Notes: a model not told the origin generated them from the letters alone. Counted from the first letter of the stretch, positions 35,619 through 44,910 are shown. The stretch: DNA of 64,000 nucleotides from Candidatus Defluviibacillus avedoerensis (GCA_016703665.1 JADJBS010000004.1:62001-126000); one strand, 5' to 3'. A program made the numbers and translations.

Positions 35619-36944
35619 TCAAAAAAAGACCAACCGATTTCCACCCAGTGCCTTGGCTTTGTACATCGCTGCATCGGCAATCATGATCAGTTCCTCAGGT
35701 GAATGTTTCAATTCAGCAACCACCAGCGCACCAACACTTGCCGTGTTCTGCAGCTTGACACAACGGAGCTGATAGGGCTGATTCAAGGTACAAAGTATCT
35801 TCTTTCCAATGTTTCTTGCATGGGATGTGGCGGCTTCGGCGCTTTCGCCCGAGTCCTCAAGCAAAACGATGAACTCGTCGCCCCCAAGCCTGGCCACCGT
35901 GTCGTTTACACGCACACACCGCCTGATGCGATTGGCGACCTCCGTCAGCAGCAAGTCACCCATATCATGTCCAAATTCGTCATTGACATGCTTGAGCTTG
36001 TCTAGATCGATGAATAGCAACACGCTAACTTGCTGGCGTCGCGCACTGATCGCCAATGCCTGGCGGATCCGTTCCATCAACAAACGGCGATTCGGTAAAC
36101 CTGTCAGCGGATCGTGAAACGCCATATCGCGGATTAAATCTTCACGAGTCTTGCGCTCGGTCACGTCACGACCAATGCCACGGTAGCCAGTAAATACCCC
36201 GTGTTCGTCATGCATGGGTTCACCACTGATGGAGTGCCAAGCAAGCTGATCATCGCCCGCATGACATTGAAACTCAAAGTTATGAAAGGCCTCATGCCTT
36301 TCCAGACATGCTGCATGATCCGCCCACTCGGCGTCGGTCAAATTAGTGGAGCCAAGGGCCCATCGGGTCTTGCCGAGGACCATTTGAGTTGCCTGAAGAT
36401 TCGCACCCGACTGGTTGATATCGAGCCGAGTAAAACGGAATTCCGTGTCAATTTCCCAATACCAATCGGAAGAAAGGCTTGTCAGCGCACGGAATCGACG
36501 CTCGCTTTCCTCTAATGCAATTCTGGCCCGATACTCGTGGGTAATTTCCTGAACCGTTCCTTCGTAATAGCAAATCTGCCCCTGGTCATCATAGACAACG
36601 TGGGAATTTACCCGAACCCAAATACGTTCCCGAGTCTTATGGCGATAGACCTCGGAATCAAAGTTGACAACACGACCATGCTCAGCCAGAAGAACCTTGA
36701 AAAGAGTGCGTCGTTGTGGATCAACATACCACTCTGTGGCCAGATCCTTGGTAGCTTCTAGCATTTCGGCTTCGGTGTCGTAGCCGTCAAGGCGAACCAA
36801 CGCGAGATTGGCACGTATCTGACGACCATCGGGGGTAGAACGGTACGCCCCAATGGGTAGCAGTTCAAAAAAGGTTGAAAAGTCCCCGCTTGCCATGACA
36901 CAAAAGCCATTAAATATGGCAAATGTAGTTCGGTCTACTCTCAT
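35619..36944 (-). CDS. PAS-GGDEF diguanylate cyclase
   Basis: 441 residues from ATG 36944, where AAGG/GGTGA precedes the start; an internal ATG at 36896 is the alternative. Two PAS/PAC modules (about residues 20-145 and 150-275) precede a GGDEF domain. The active-site loop is intact (RLGGDEF, GGDEF at 354-358). The product-inhibition I-site RVND (345-348) lies five residues before it. A working c-di-GMP synthase with feedback control is expected. No membrane segment or signal peptide, so it senses a cytoplasmic signal. Confidence 0.92.
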   Translation of the reverse strand: MRVDRTTFAIFNGFCVMASGDFSTFFELLPIGAYRSTPDGRQIRANLALVRLDGYDTEAEMLEATKDLATEWYVDPQRRTLFKVLLAEHGRVVNFDSEVYRHKTRERIWVRVNSHVVYDDQGQICYYEGTVQEITHEYRARIALEESERRFRALTSLSSDWYWEIDTEFRFTRLDINQSGANLQATQMVLGKTRWALGSTNLTDAEWADHAACLERHEAFHNFEFQCHAGDDQLAWHSISGEPMHDEHGVFTGYRGIGRDVTERKTREDLIRDMAFHDPLTGLPNRRLLMERIRQALAISARRQQVSVLLFIDLDKLKHVNDEFGHDMGDLLLTEVANRIRRCVRVNDTVARLGGDEFIVLLEDSGESAEAATSHARNIGKKILCTLNQPYQLRCVKLQNTASVGALVVAELKHSPEELIMIADAAMYKAKALGGNRLVFF

Positions 36945-37010
36945 TCACCGCCTTGATCGAAATAACCTTCAAAAGTGCATCACAATTAAGCGGTACCTAC
37001 GATTGAAGAA

Positions 37011-37778
37011 ATGCTTGGGTTTTCGGCTTTGATGGCTATGACGCGTGATATTCAATGGCTTGAACCGGGGCAGCCCTTTCCACCTGTTTCGCAGGCTTGG
37101 GGGACATCTGACCCAGCACCTGGCCTGCTGGCTGTCGGCAGTGCACTGGATATCGCGACACTTCGTCGAGCTTATAGCCAGGGAATATTTCCGTGGTTCA
37201 ACGAGGGACAACCCATTCTTTGGTGGAGCCCGGATCCTCGCATGGTGCTGCAAACCGAACGGTTTAAGTTGCACCGGTCTTTGCGTCAAACCTTGAAATC
37301 ATTTCTGGCCGAACCAGGCAACGAGCTTCGAATGGATACGGCGTTCAGTGAGGTCATTCGCGCGTGTGCGAACAGCAGACGACGGGGGCAAAAGGGCACC
37401 TGGATTGTTGGTGACATGATCAGCGCCTATGAAGCTCTTCATGCCGATGGGGTGGCGCACTCGATTGAGATTTGGGCCAAGGGCCAGTTGACAGGAGGTT
37501 TGTATTGCCTGGGTGTTGGTGGCGCAGTCTTTGGCGAATCGATGTTTTCACGGGAAAGCAATGCATCCAAACTAGCCTTGGCAGGATTGGTAGCGTTTTG
37601 TCGCCACAACCGTATCACTCACATCGATTGCCAGCAAAACACACATCACCTCGCATCATTGGGAGCCATGGAAATGAGCCGGACCGACTTTTTAGTCCAT
37701 CTCAGAAAAGCGATTCTGACACCTTCACCAGACTGGTACTTTGATTCCGTATACTGGGATACTGTTTTAAAACGCTGA
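37011..37778 (+). CDS. aat: Leucyl/phenylalanyl-tRNA-protein transferase
   Basis: 255 residues from ATG 37011; ATGs at 37032 and 37038 are alternatives and the family core begins DIQWLEPGQPFPPV. Conserved motifs are AYSQGIFPWF, ILWWSPDPRMVL and GGLYCLGVGGAVFGESMFS. Adds Leu or Phe to proteins with N-terminal Lys or Arg, marking them for ClpAP (N-end rule). The next gene, bpt, does the equivalent for acidic N-termini; the gap is 12 bases. Confidence 0.95.
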   Translation: MLGFSALMAMTRDIQWLEPGQPFPPVSQAWGTSDPAPGLLAVGSALDIATLRRAYSQGIFPWFNEGQPILWWSPDPRMVLQTERFKLHRSLRQTLKSFLAEPGNELRMDTAFSEVIRACANSRRRGQKGTWIVGDMISAYEALHADGVAHSIEIWAKGQLTGGLYCLGVGGAVFGESMFSRESNASKLALAGLVAFCRHNRITHIDCQQNTHHLASLGAMEMSRTDFLVHLRKAILTPSPDWYFDSVYWDTVLKR

Positions 37779-37790
37779 TTCACTCAACCG

Positions 37791-38546
37791 GTGACGCACC
37801 TTAAAGACCTGCCCCTCCAGACATTGCAGTTTTATGCAACAGCGCCGTACGCCTGCAGTTACCTTACTGCCAGGCAGGCTAGGTCACAGGTGGCCACACC
37901 CAGCCACCTGATTCACAACTCAGCCTATTCGGAGTTGGTGGAACAGGGCTTTCGTCGCAGTGGCATGTTCACCTATCGCCCACTTTGCGATGATTGCCGC
38001 TCGTGTATTCCGCTCCGCATCATCGTGAACAGGTTTCAAGCAAACCGCAGCCAGTCAAGGGCCATGAAGAGGCATGGAAATCTGGAAGTCAGGGTCCTTA
38101 AACTGTGTTTTGTGCCTGAGCACTATGAGCTTTATCTCAAGTACCAGGCGTCGCGGCATGCTGGTGGTGGAATGGATCAGGACAGTATTGACCAATACAC
38201 CCAGTTTCTGTTGCAAAGCCGCGTGAACTCCAGAATGGTTGAGTTCCGGGAACCTGCGTCAAGTATCGCTCCTGGCAAGTTGGTTATGGTTTCCATTCTG
38301 GATGTGCTGGACAAAGGCCTATCTGCTGTTTACACATTTTTTGTGCCGGGAGCAAGCAATAGCTACGGCACTTTCAGTGTGCTTTGGCAAATCGAACAGG
38401 CCAAACAATTGGCGCTCACCTATGTATACCTGGGCTACTGGATTCAGGAAAGCCCAAAAATGAATTACAAGGCCCGCTTTGCACCTCACGAGTTGCTCGT
38501 GAACGGGCACTGGCAAAGCCCACAAAATGACCATGCGCAAGTCTGA
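37791..38546 (+). CDS. bpt: Aspartate/glutamate leucyltransferase (bacterial ATE-like, Bpt)
   Basis: 251 residues from GTG 37791. N-terminal Cys22 (YACSYL) and the cluster Cys66, Cys69, Cys72 (CDDCRSC) match the ATE1/Bpt N-terminal domain. The C-terminal GNAT-like part has YLGYWIQESPKMNYKARFAP. Bacterial members transfer Leu to N-terminal Asp or Glu. Next to aat, so the two leucylating N-end-rule enzymes form one operon. The stop overlaps the start of the IclR regulator by 20 bases. Confidence 0.93.
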   Translation: MTHLKDLPLQTLQFYATAPYACSYLTARQARSQVATPSHLIHNSAYSELVEQGFRRSGMFTYRPLCDDCRSCIPLRIIVNRFQANRSQSRAMKRHGNLEVRVLKLCFVPEHYELYLKYQASRHAGGGMDQDSIDQYTQFLLQSRVNSRMVEFREPASSIAPGKLVMVSILDVLDKGLSAVYTFFVPGASNSYGTFSVLWQIEQAKQLALTYVYLGYWIQESPKMNYKARFAPHELLVNGHWQSPQNDHAQV

Positions 38547-39331
38547 CCCCAATACACAATCCGTTCCCACGATTCAGGTTATTGAGCGAATGTTCTCTGT
38601 CATGGACATCCTCGCCTCAAGGGAGGACCCTGTCTCACTGAAAGAAATCAGTGAGCGCACGGGATTGCACCCGTCTACCACTCACCGAATCCTGAACGAT
38701 TTGACAATCGGGCGATATGTCGACCGACCGGAGGCTGGCAATTACCGCCTGGGCATGCGTTTACTGGAGCTTGGTAACTTGGTCAAAGGCCGGCTGAACG
38801 CGCGTGACGCAGCGTTAGGTCCGATGCGTGAACTGCACAAGCTCATTCAGCAACCGGTCAATCTGAGCATGCGCCAGGGCGACGAAATTGTTTACATTGA
38901 GCGCGCGTACAGTGAGCGCTCAGGCATGCAGGTAGTCAGAGCAATTGGTGGCCGGGCACCTTTACATTTGACATCTGTAGGCAAGCTCTTCCTGTCAGTT
39001 GACGATGTGCAACGGTTGCGCAGCTACGCGGCACGCACGGGATTGCCAGGACACACGAAGAACAGCATTACCCAACTCACCCCTACTCGAGCGTGAATTG
39101 TCAAAGGTGCGTCAGTATGGTGTGGCACGGGACAACGAAGAACTTGAATTGGGCGTCAGATGCATGGCAGCCGGTGTGTACGACGACCAATCACGACTGG
39201 TTGCCGGTCTGTCAATTTCTGCCCCCGCAGATCGCCTCGATGAAAGCTGGCTACCTAAATTGCAGATCACGGCAGCCCAAATTTCTGAAGCCTTGGGATT
39301 CAGGGCTGGCGCAAGCACTCCTGCCGTCTAA
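38527..39331 (+). pseudogene. IclR family transcriptional regulator, frameshifted
   Basis: ATG 38527 (or 38533) opens an IclR protein: winged helix-turn-helix with LKEISERTGLHPSTTHRILND, then the effector domain (YIERAYSERSGMQVVRAIGGRAPLHLTSVGK). After NSITQLTP the frame ends at 39096. One base along, the frame continues LLERELSKVRQYGVARDNEELELGVRCMAAGVYDD to 39331, the normal IclR end. The join is at CCCC (39080-39083): three C would give a complete protein of about 267 residues. It overlaps bpt by 20 bases. Either a real one-base insertion or a sequencing error. Confidence 0.85.
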
Positions 39332-39392
39332 GATCCTGTGGATGGAATGGTTTGTAGCTCAGCAATTTAGGCAAAATGCGCACAGGTCGTTG

Positions 39393-40466
39393 TCAGCCTC
39401 CGCCAATCTGGCGGGAAGTGCCAGCGGCGTGAGAGGTTTCGACCCAATGCCGGACACGTTCAGCATCACCTAATCGACTAAGCTTTCCAGCTGAATCCAA
39501 AAAGACCATGATTAATTTGCGACCTGCAATCTTTGCCTGCATAACCAAGCACTGACCTGCCTCAGAGATATATCCGGTCTTTTGAATACCGATGTCCCAA
39601 CTGGGATTTTTCACCAGACGATTAGTGTTGTTGTATTGCAAAACACGCTTCCCCACCTCCACCTGATGGCCAGGTGACGTCGACAACTCCCGAAGCACCG
39701 GGACGTTATAAGCAGCGCTGACCAAGGCTGCAAGATCCCTTGCGCTAGACTGATTTTTACTGGAAAGCCCGGTGGGCTCCACGTACTGAGTGTCCTTCAT
39801 GCCAAGTGTCGCAGCCTTGCCATTCATCAATGTAACAAACTCGCTCATACCACCTGGATAAGTTCTGGCCAGAGCATGAGCAGCTCGGTTTTCGCTTGAC
39901 ATCAAGGCTAAATGCAACAACTCGCCACGGCTCAATGACGTGCCCACTTTGAGACGCGATCTGCTGCCTTTTTCAGTATCAACGTCGTCCTGCGTGATCA
40001 TGATCATCTCGTCCATGGGCAGTTTGCCCTCGTTGACAATCATGCCGGTCATCAATTTAGTAAGTGACGCAATTGGCAGCACGGCTTGGTCATTTTTTTT
40101 GAACAGGACTTCACGTGTGTCTTGATCAATAACAAAAGCAACACTTGATTTGAGGTCAAGCGCATCCTGTGAGGCATGTAAGCCTGCAATTTGGCCAAAT
40201 GATGGTCTCGACGAAATCACTGTAACTGGTGCACGGGCTTTGACGATACGTTTGGGTACAGCCTTTGCTGCTGGCTTCGAAGCCCTGGGAGCTACCACCG
40301 ACTTCTTAGCTGGGCCTGCTCCAGTTGCTTGGGATTTGGGTGCAGCATGACTGCGATCAGCAGCTGTTGCATCAGACTGAGCGCCATATGCCAAGACAAA
40401 CACCAATAACGTAAGATTAACGGCGCGACATAGCAAAAAGAAAGAAGAGATCATCCGGCAATTCAT
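39393..40466 (-). CDS. pbpG: D-alanyl-D-alanine endopeptidase (PBP7-like, peptidase S11)
   Basis: 357 residues; GGAGA before ATG 40466 supports this start. A hydrophobic signal (LLCRAVNLTLLVFVLAYG) and an Ala/Lys/Pro-rich linker lead to the penicillin-binding domain. Active-site boxes are S134-L-T-K137, S191-E-N193 and K296-T-G. Trims or cleaves peptidoglycan cross-links in the periplasm. The fold lacks the extra C-terminal domain of DacA/DacC, which is why PBP7/8 is preferred. The exact activity is inferred. Confidence 0.87.
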   Translation of the reverse strand: MNCRMISSFFLLCRAVNLTLLVFVLAYGAQSDATAADRSHAAPKSQATGAGPAKKSVVAPRASKPAAKAVPKRIVKARAPVTVISSRPSFGQIAGLHASQDALDLKSSVAFVIDQDTREVLFKKNDQAVLPIASLTKLMTGMIVNEGKLPMDEMIMITQDDVDTEKGSRSRLKVGTSLSRGELLHLALMSSENRAAHALARTYPGGMSEFVTLMNGKAATLGMKDTQYVEPTGLSSKNQSSARDLAALVSAAYNVPVLRELSTSPGHQVEVGKRVLQYNNTNRLVKNPSWDIGIQKTGYISEAGQCLVMQAKIAGRKLIMVFLDSAGKLSRLGDAERVRHWVETSHAAGTSRQIGGG

Positions 40467-40641
40467 TCAGGCGTCTCCGATAAAAACAGTGTCAGAGTGT
40501 ATAGAAAAAATAAAAATTACACAATATCAATTACTTGCAAGGGTTTTTTAATTTCAAAATTAATAGCAAATCTTGACAATGCAGCTGATTGTAGTCGGCT
40601 GCACGTCAAAACGCAGGGAAATTAACCCGGGTGGTCACAAC

Positions 40642-42180
40642 TCAACCTTGTGCAGCTACCCGATCAGCTTTGCTGTGCAGCTTGTTGAGGGCACTGAGGT
40701 AGGCTTTGGCCGACGCGACCACGATGTCCGGGTCCGCGCCTACACCGTTCACCACCCGGCCACTGTTTTGCAAGCGAACAGTCACCTCACCCTGGCTTTC
40801 AGTGGAGCCGCTGATCGCATTCACCGAATACAAAACCATTTCTGCACCGCTTTTTACATGCGACTCAATGGCTTTTAGTGAGGCATCCACGGGGCCATTG
40901 CCATCAGACTGACCTTTGAACTCTTTGCCGTCTACGGTGATCACAATGGTGGCTTCAGGGCGTTCACCCGTTTCACTGTGCTGCGACAGCGAAACAAAAC
41001 CGTATTGCTCTTTATCGTGCGTCACGCTTTCTTCGCTGACCAGTGCAAGAATGTCTTCGTCAAATATTTCACTCTTGCGATCAGCCAGTTCCTTGAAACG
41101 TGTAAACGCAGCATTGATGTCGCCCTCGCTCTCCATCTGAACACCCAGATCCTGCAGGCGTTGCTTGAACGCATTTCGACCGGAGAGCTTGCCCAGCACG
41201 ATTTTGTTATTGCTCCAGCCCACATCTTCAGCGCGCATGATTTCATAGGTATCACGCGCTTTGAGCACGCCGTCTTGGTGGATACCGCTGGCATGGGCAA
41301 ACGCATTTGCACCGACCACAGCTTTGTTTGGTTGAACCACAAAACCGGTGGTCTGACTCACCATACGGCTGGCGGCCACGATATGCTGAGGGTCGATATT
41401 CATATCGAGTCCAAAGTAATCTCGGCGGGTCTTGACGGCCATGACAACCTCTTCCAAGCTGCAATTGCCAGCACGCTCACCCAGACCATTGATCGTGCAC
41501 TCCACTTGACGTGCACCACCAATCTTGACACCGGCCAGCGAATTCGCCACAGCCATGCCGAGGTCGTTATGACAATGCACTGACCAGATGGCTTTGTCTG
41601 AATTTGGAATACGCTCGCGCAGATTTTTGATGAAATGACCGTACAACTCAGGAATGGCATAGCCCACTGTGTCAGGCACATTGATCGTAGTTGCCCCCTC
41701 GGCAATTACCGCCTCCAGCACACGGCACAGAAAATCGGGGTCTGAACGGTACCCATCTTCCGGACTGAACTCAATGTTGTCCATCAGGTTGCGCGCAAAG
41801 CGCGTCGCAAGCTTGGCCTGGTCAAACACCTGGTCGGGCGTCATCCGAAGCTTCTTTTCCATGTGCAAAGGGCTGGTTGCCAGGAACAGATGCAGACGCC
41901 CGGACTTGGCGGGCCTGAGCGCCTCCGCGGCGCGGGAAATATCGCGGTCATTTGCGCGTGCGAGTGAACAAATGGTCGAATCCTTGATGGCTTCGGCAAT
42001 CGCCTTGACGCATTCAAAATCACCATTGGAACTTGCCGCAAAACCAGCTTCAATCACATCCACCTTCAGACGTTCCAGTTGACGAGCAATGCGCAATTTT
42101 TCGTCCTTGGTCATAGACGCGCCGGGCGACTGTTCACCGTCTCGCAATGTGGTGTCAAAAATGATCAATTTGTCGGTCAT
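40642..42180 (-). CDS. leuA: 2-isopropylmalate synthase
   Basis: 512 residues. Catalytic TIM barrel begins FDTTLRDGEQSPGASM; GxGERAGNCSLEEV and the HCHNDLG metal motif (HxHxD type) are present. The C-terminal regulatory domain (from about residue 390) binds leucine for feedback inhibition. First committed step of leucine synthesis. Preceded by a leader peptide and an attenuator-like terminator (42216-42395). Last gene of the ilv-pssA-leuA block. Confidence 0.97.
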   Translation of the reverse strand: MTDKLIIFDTTLRDGEQSPGASMTKDEKLRIARQLERLKVDVIEAGFAASSNGDFECVKAIAEAIKDSTICSLARANDRDISRAAEALRPAKSGRLHLFLATSPLHMEKKLRMTPDQVFDQAKLATRFARNLMDNIEFSPEDGYRSDPDFLCRVLEAVIAEGATTINVPDTVGYAIPELYGHFIKNLRERIPNSDKAIWSVHCHNDLGMAVANSLAGVKIGGARQVECTINGLGERAGNCSLEEVVMAVKTRRDYFGLDMNIDPQHIVAASRMVSQTTGFVVQPNKAVVGANAFAHASGIHQDGVLKARDTYEIMRAEDVGWSNNKIVLGKLSGRNAFKQRLQDLGVQMESEGDINAAFTRFKELADRKSEIFDEDILALVSEESVTHDKEQYGFVSLSQHSETGERPEATIVITVDGKEFKGQSDGNGPVDASLKAIESHVKSGAEMVLYSVNAISGSTESQGEVTVRLQNSGRVVNGVGADPDIVVASAKAYLSALNKLHSKADRVAAQG

Positions 42181-42215
42181 TGTGGTACTCCAGAAAATGA
42201 AAACGCAATGCAGCC

Positions 42216-42259
42216 AGGAAAAACAAAACGGCCCGCTGCATGATGCTGGCGGGCCGTTT
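42216..42259 (-). terminator. Putative leu attenuator (intrinsic terminator in the leuA leader)
   Basis: On the minus strand an 11-bp stem (AAACGGCCCGC, 42249-42259, with 42226-42236) with a 12-base loop runs into TTTTGTTTTT. It lies between the leader peptide and leuA, 45 bases before the leuA ATG. GCGGGC at the end of the leader peptide (42288-42293) can pair with the GCCCGC of the terminator arm, which gives a plausible antiterminator. Confidence 0.75.
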
Positions 42260-42284
42260 GGGGTAAATCGAAAGATGTACGCGC

Positions 42285-42395
42285 TCAGCCCGCTTTGTAT
42301 AGCAGTAGAGCCAATAGCACGGCAGCGCCGTAAGCAGCAATTTCTGCTTTGGCGAGTGCACTGACAGCGGCGCGAACGGGATTAGAGGTCCTCAT
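42285..42395 (-). CDS. Putative leu operon leader peptide
   Basis: 36-codon frame (ATG 42395, TGA 42285-42287) just upstream of the attenuator. Codons 27-32 read Leu-Leu-Ala-Leu-Leu-Leu (CTA, TTG, GCT, CTA, CTG, CTA), with three rare CTA codons. The arrangement (Leu-rich end, stop, then terminator, then leuA) is that of a transcription-attenuation leader. The ribosome site is weak (AAGTGA). The end of the frame is hydrophobic, so a small membrane peptide is an alternative reading. Confidence 0.7.
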   Translation of the reverse strand: MRTSNPVRAAVSALAKAEIAAYGAAVLLALLLYKAG

Positions 42396-42425
42396 GGCGA
42401 TCACTTTAGCACAAGTTCTCACGCA

Positions 42426-43247
42426 TCAGTGCAAGCCTCGCTCATCAGGTTCATCGGTTGAGGTGCTGATGACACTGGTTTGCAAACCCTTGGTCTTACG
42501 CCAAGCGTAAACGACATAGCCGCTCAAGCCATAAATCACAAACAAACCAAAGAGCACGGTGGGTGGATGGATATTAATGACAGCGATTCCCAACGCGATC
42601 ATGACGATGACAGCAAACGGCACACTTTTCTTCATGTGCATGTCCTTGAAGCTGTAAAACGGCACATTGGTCACCATGGTCAACCCAGAAAATAGAGTGA
42701 ATGCAAACATCGGCCATGCCACGTCTGCACCTTTGATTTGAGGGTCCAATTCCACCATCAACCAAAGAAAACCCATCACCAGCGCTGCTGCAGCGGGCGA
42801 AGGCAAGCCCTGAAAGTAGCGCTTGTCGACCACACTGGTATTGACGTTGAACCGGGCGAGCCGCAAGGCTGCACATGCGCAATAGACAAAGGCAGCGATC
42901 CATCCCCAACGCCCCAGGCCTCTCAGTGACCATTCATAGGCAATCAATGCTGGCGCCGCCCCAAAAGAAACCATGTCTGAGAGCGAGTCCATCTGTTCGC
43001 CGAATGCACTTTGCGTGTTTGTCATGCGGGCCACACGACCATCCAGACTGTCGAGAATCATGGCGCAGAAAACGCCAACAGCTGCTTGATCGAAGCGACC
43101 ATTCATCGCCATCACGATGGCATAAAACCCGCCAAACAAGGCTGCTAGCGTAAAAAGGTTGGGCAGCACATAGATGCCCTTGCGAGGCTTGCGAATCGTC
43201 ACCAACTCACTGTGTTCACTGTCTGATTCGGGTCCGTCTTGCATCAC
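42426..43247 (-). CDS. pssA: CDP-diacylglycerol-serine O-phosphatidyltransferase
   Basis: 273 residues with about seven membrane helices. The CDP-alcohol phosphotransferase motif D-G-x2-A-R-x8-G-x3-D-x3-D is present as DGRVARMTNTQSAFGEQMDSLSD. Makes phosphatidylserine in the inner membrane. Its N-terminus starts with a polar tail (SEHSELVTIRKPRKGIYVLP). Located between ilvC and leuA, as in related Betaproteobacteria, but the psd gene often found beside it is absent here. Confidence 0.93.
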   Translation of the reverse strand: MMQDGPESDSEHSELVTIRKPRKGIYVLPNLFTLAALFGGFYAIVMAMNGRFDQAAVGVFCAMILDSLDGRVARMTNTQSAFGEQMDSLSDMVSFGAAPALIAYEWSLRGLGRWGWIAAFVYCACAALRLARFNVNTSVVDKRYFQGLPSPAAAALVMGFLWLMVELDPQIKGADVAWPMFAFTLFSGLTMVTNVPFYSFKDMHMKKSVPFAVIVMIALGIAVINIHPPTVLFGLFVIYGLSGYVVYAWRKTKGLQTSVISTSTDEPDERGLH

Positions 43248-43306
43248 TTGTAGCTCACCGTGAAAACATGCAGTTTAAGCCAAGGACGACCCGCCCCGAT
43301 CTTCCA

Positions 43307-43333
43307 TTGAAAAAGGCCACCGAAGTGGCCTTT
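43307..43333 (-). terminator. Rho-independent terminator after ilvC
   Basis: On the minus strand a 9-bp stem AAAGGCCAC/GTGGCCTTT (43325-43333 with 43312-43320) closed by the stable TTCG tetraloop, followed by TTTTTC. It lies 21 bases past the ilvC stop, so ilvC and pssA are probably separate transcripts at least in part. Confidence 0.85.
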
Positions 43334-43354
43334 CAAACTGTTTCGCCTGGGCGA

Positions 43355-44368
43355 TCAGTTGCGGGTCTGGTCAACCAGCTTGTTCTTGGCAATCCAGGGC
43401 ATCATGGCGCGAAGCTTTGCACCCACAACCTCAATCTGGTGCTCAGCCGTCAGGCGACGGCGTGCAGTCATGCTGGGGTAGCCTGTGCGACCTTCCAGAA
43501 TGAACATCTTGGCATATTCACCATTCTGAATGCGCTTCAATGCGTTTCGCATGGCTTCACGCGACTGGGCATTGATCACTTCAGGGCCGGTCACGTACTC
43601 GCCATATTCAGCGTTGTTGGAGATTGAGTAGTTCATGTTGGCGATACCGCCTTCATAAATCAGGTCAACAATCAACTTGAGTTCGTGCAGGCACTCAAAA
43701 TAAGCCATTTCTGGTGCGTAGCCAGCTTCAACAAGGGTTTCATAACCCATCTTCACGAGTTCACCCGCACCGCCGCACAGTACGGCCTGTTCGCCGAACA
43801 GGTCAGTCTCGGTTTCTTCCTTGAAGTTGGTTTCAATGATGCCGGCCTTGCCGCCACCATTGGCCATGGCGTAAGACAGGGCCAAATCGCGGGCCTTGCC
43901 AGACTTGTCCTGATGCACGGCTACCAAGTGAGGCACACCGCCACCTTGGGTGTAAGTGTTCCGTACAGTGTGACCAGGGGCCTTGGGCGCGACCATCCAT
44001 ACATCCAGGTCAGCACGTGGCACAACCTGGTTGTAATGCACGTTGAAGCCGTGGGCAAATGCCAGAGAAGCGCCTTGCTTCAGGGACGATTCAATTTCTT
44101 TGTAGACAGTGGCGATGTTTTCGTCAGGCAACAAAATCATCACCACGTCGGCGGAGGCCACTGCGTCGTTAACTTCAGCCACCGTCAGGCCAGCTTTGGC
44201 CACTTTGTCCCAGGAAGCGCCGCCTTTGCGCAAACCCACGACGACTTTGACGCCGCTGTCGTTCAGGTTTTGTGCGTGTGCATGACCTTGACTACCGTAA
44301 CCAATGATGGCCACTGTCTTGCCTTTGATCAGGCTCAGATCGCAGTCTTTATCGTAAAAAACTTTCAT
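43355..44368 (-). CDS. ilvC: Ketol-acid reductoisomerase
   Basis: 337 residues, class I (short) type. NADPH-binding GYGSQGHAHAQNL, the HGFNVHYNQVVP region and the C-terminal knot with metal-binding Asp/Glu residues (ETDLFGEQAVLCGG, EYGEYVTGP) are complete. Converts acetohydroxy acids to dihydroxy acids in Val/Ile/Leu synthesis. Located 50 bases after ilvH. Confidence 0.97.
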   Translation of the reverse strand: MKVFYDKDCDLSLIKGKTVAIIGYGSQGHAHAQNLNDSGVKVVVGLRKGGASWDKVAKAGLTVAEVNDAVASADVVMILLPDENIATVYKEIESSLKQGASLAFAHGFNVHYNQVVPRADLDVWMVAPKAPGHTVRNTYTQGGGVPHLVAVHQDKSGKARDLALSYAMANGGGKAGIIETNFKEETETDLFGEQAVLCGGAGELVKMGYETLVEAGYAPEMAYFECLHELKLIVDLIYEGGIANMNYSISNNAEYGEYVTGPEVINAQSREAMRNALKRIQNGEYAKMFILEGRTGYPSMTARRRLTAEHQIEVVGAKLRAMMPWIAKNKLVDQTRN

Positions 44369-44418
44369 GGTATCTCCGTAAGAATAGAGTTGGGTTGGGT
44401 GAAAAAAGAACTGCGCTT

Positions 44419-44910
44419 TCAGACACGCAGAATACGTTCGCCACGTCCGATGCCGCTGGCACCGGTACGCACGGTTTCCAGGATGGCGCTGCGTTCGATT
44501 GCTTCCAGGAAAGCATCGTTCTTGCTTTGGTCGCCAGTCAGCTCAATGGTGTAGCTCTTGTCGGTCACGTCAATGATGCGCCCTCGGAAGATGTCCACCA
44601 TGCGCTTCATTTCTTCGCGCTCTTTGCCGACGGCACGCACCTTCACCATCATGAGTTCACGCTCGGTATAGGCACCTTCGGTCAGGTCCACCACTTTGAC
44701 CACTTCAATCAGGCGGTTCAGGTGCTTGGTTATCTGCTCGATGACGTCATCCGACCCTGTGGTCTGGATGGTCATGCGCGACAGGCTAGGGTCTTCGGTG
44801 GGCGCTACCGTCAGCGATTCAATGTTGTAACCACGGGCAGAAAACAAGCCCACAACTCGGGACAAGGCACCGGGCTCGTTTTCGAGCAGGACAGCAATAA
44901 TGTGTTTCAT
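44419..44910 (-). CDS. ilvH: Acetolactate synthase small (regulatory) subunit
   Basis: 163 residues. The ACT domain at the start (MKHIIAVLLENEPGALSRVVGLFSARGYNIESLTVAPTED) binds valine for feedback control, and the usual C-terminal domain follows. Partner of IlvI. A strong terminator lies between ilvI and ilvH (45007-45039), so ilvH may need read-through or its own promoter. Confidence 0.96.
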   Translation of the reverse strand: MKHIIAVLLENEPGALSRVVGLFSARGYNIESLTVAPTEDPSLSRMTIQTTGSDDVIEQITKHLNRLIEVVKVVDLTEGAYTERELMMVKVRAVGKEREEMKRMVDIFRGRIIDVTDKSYTIELTGDQSKNDAFLEAIERSAILETVRTGASGIGRGERILRV

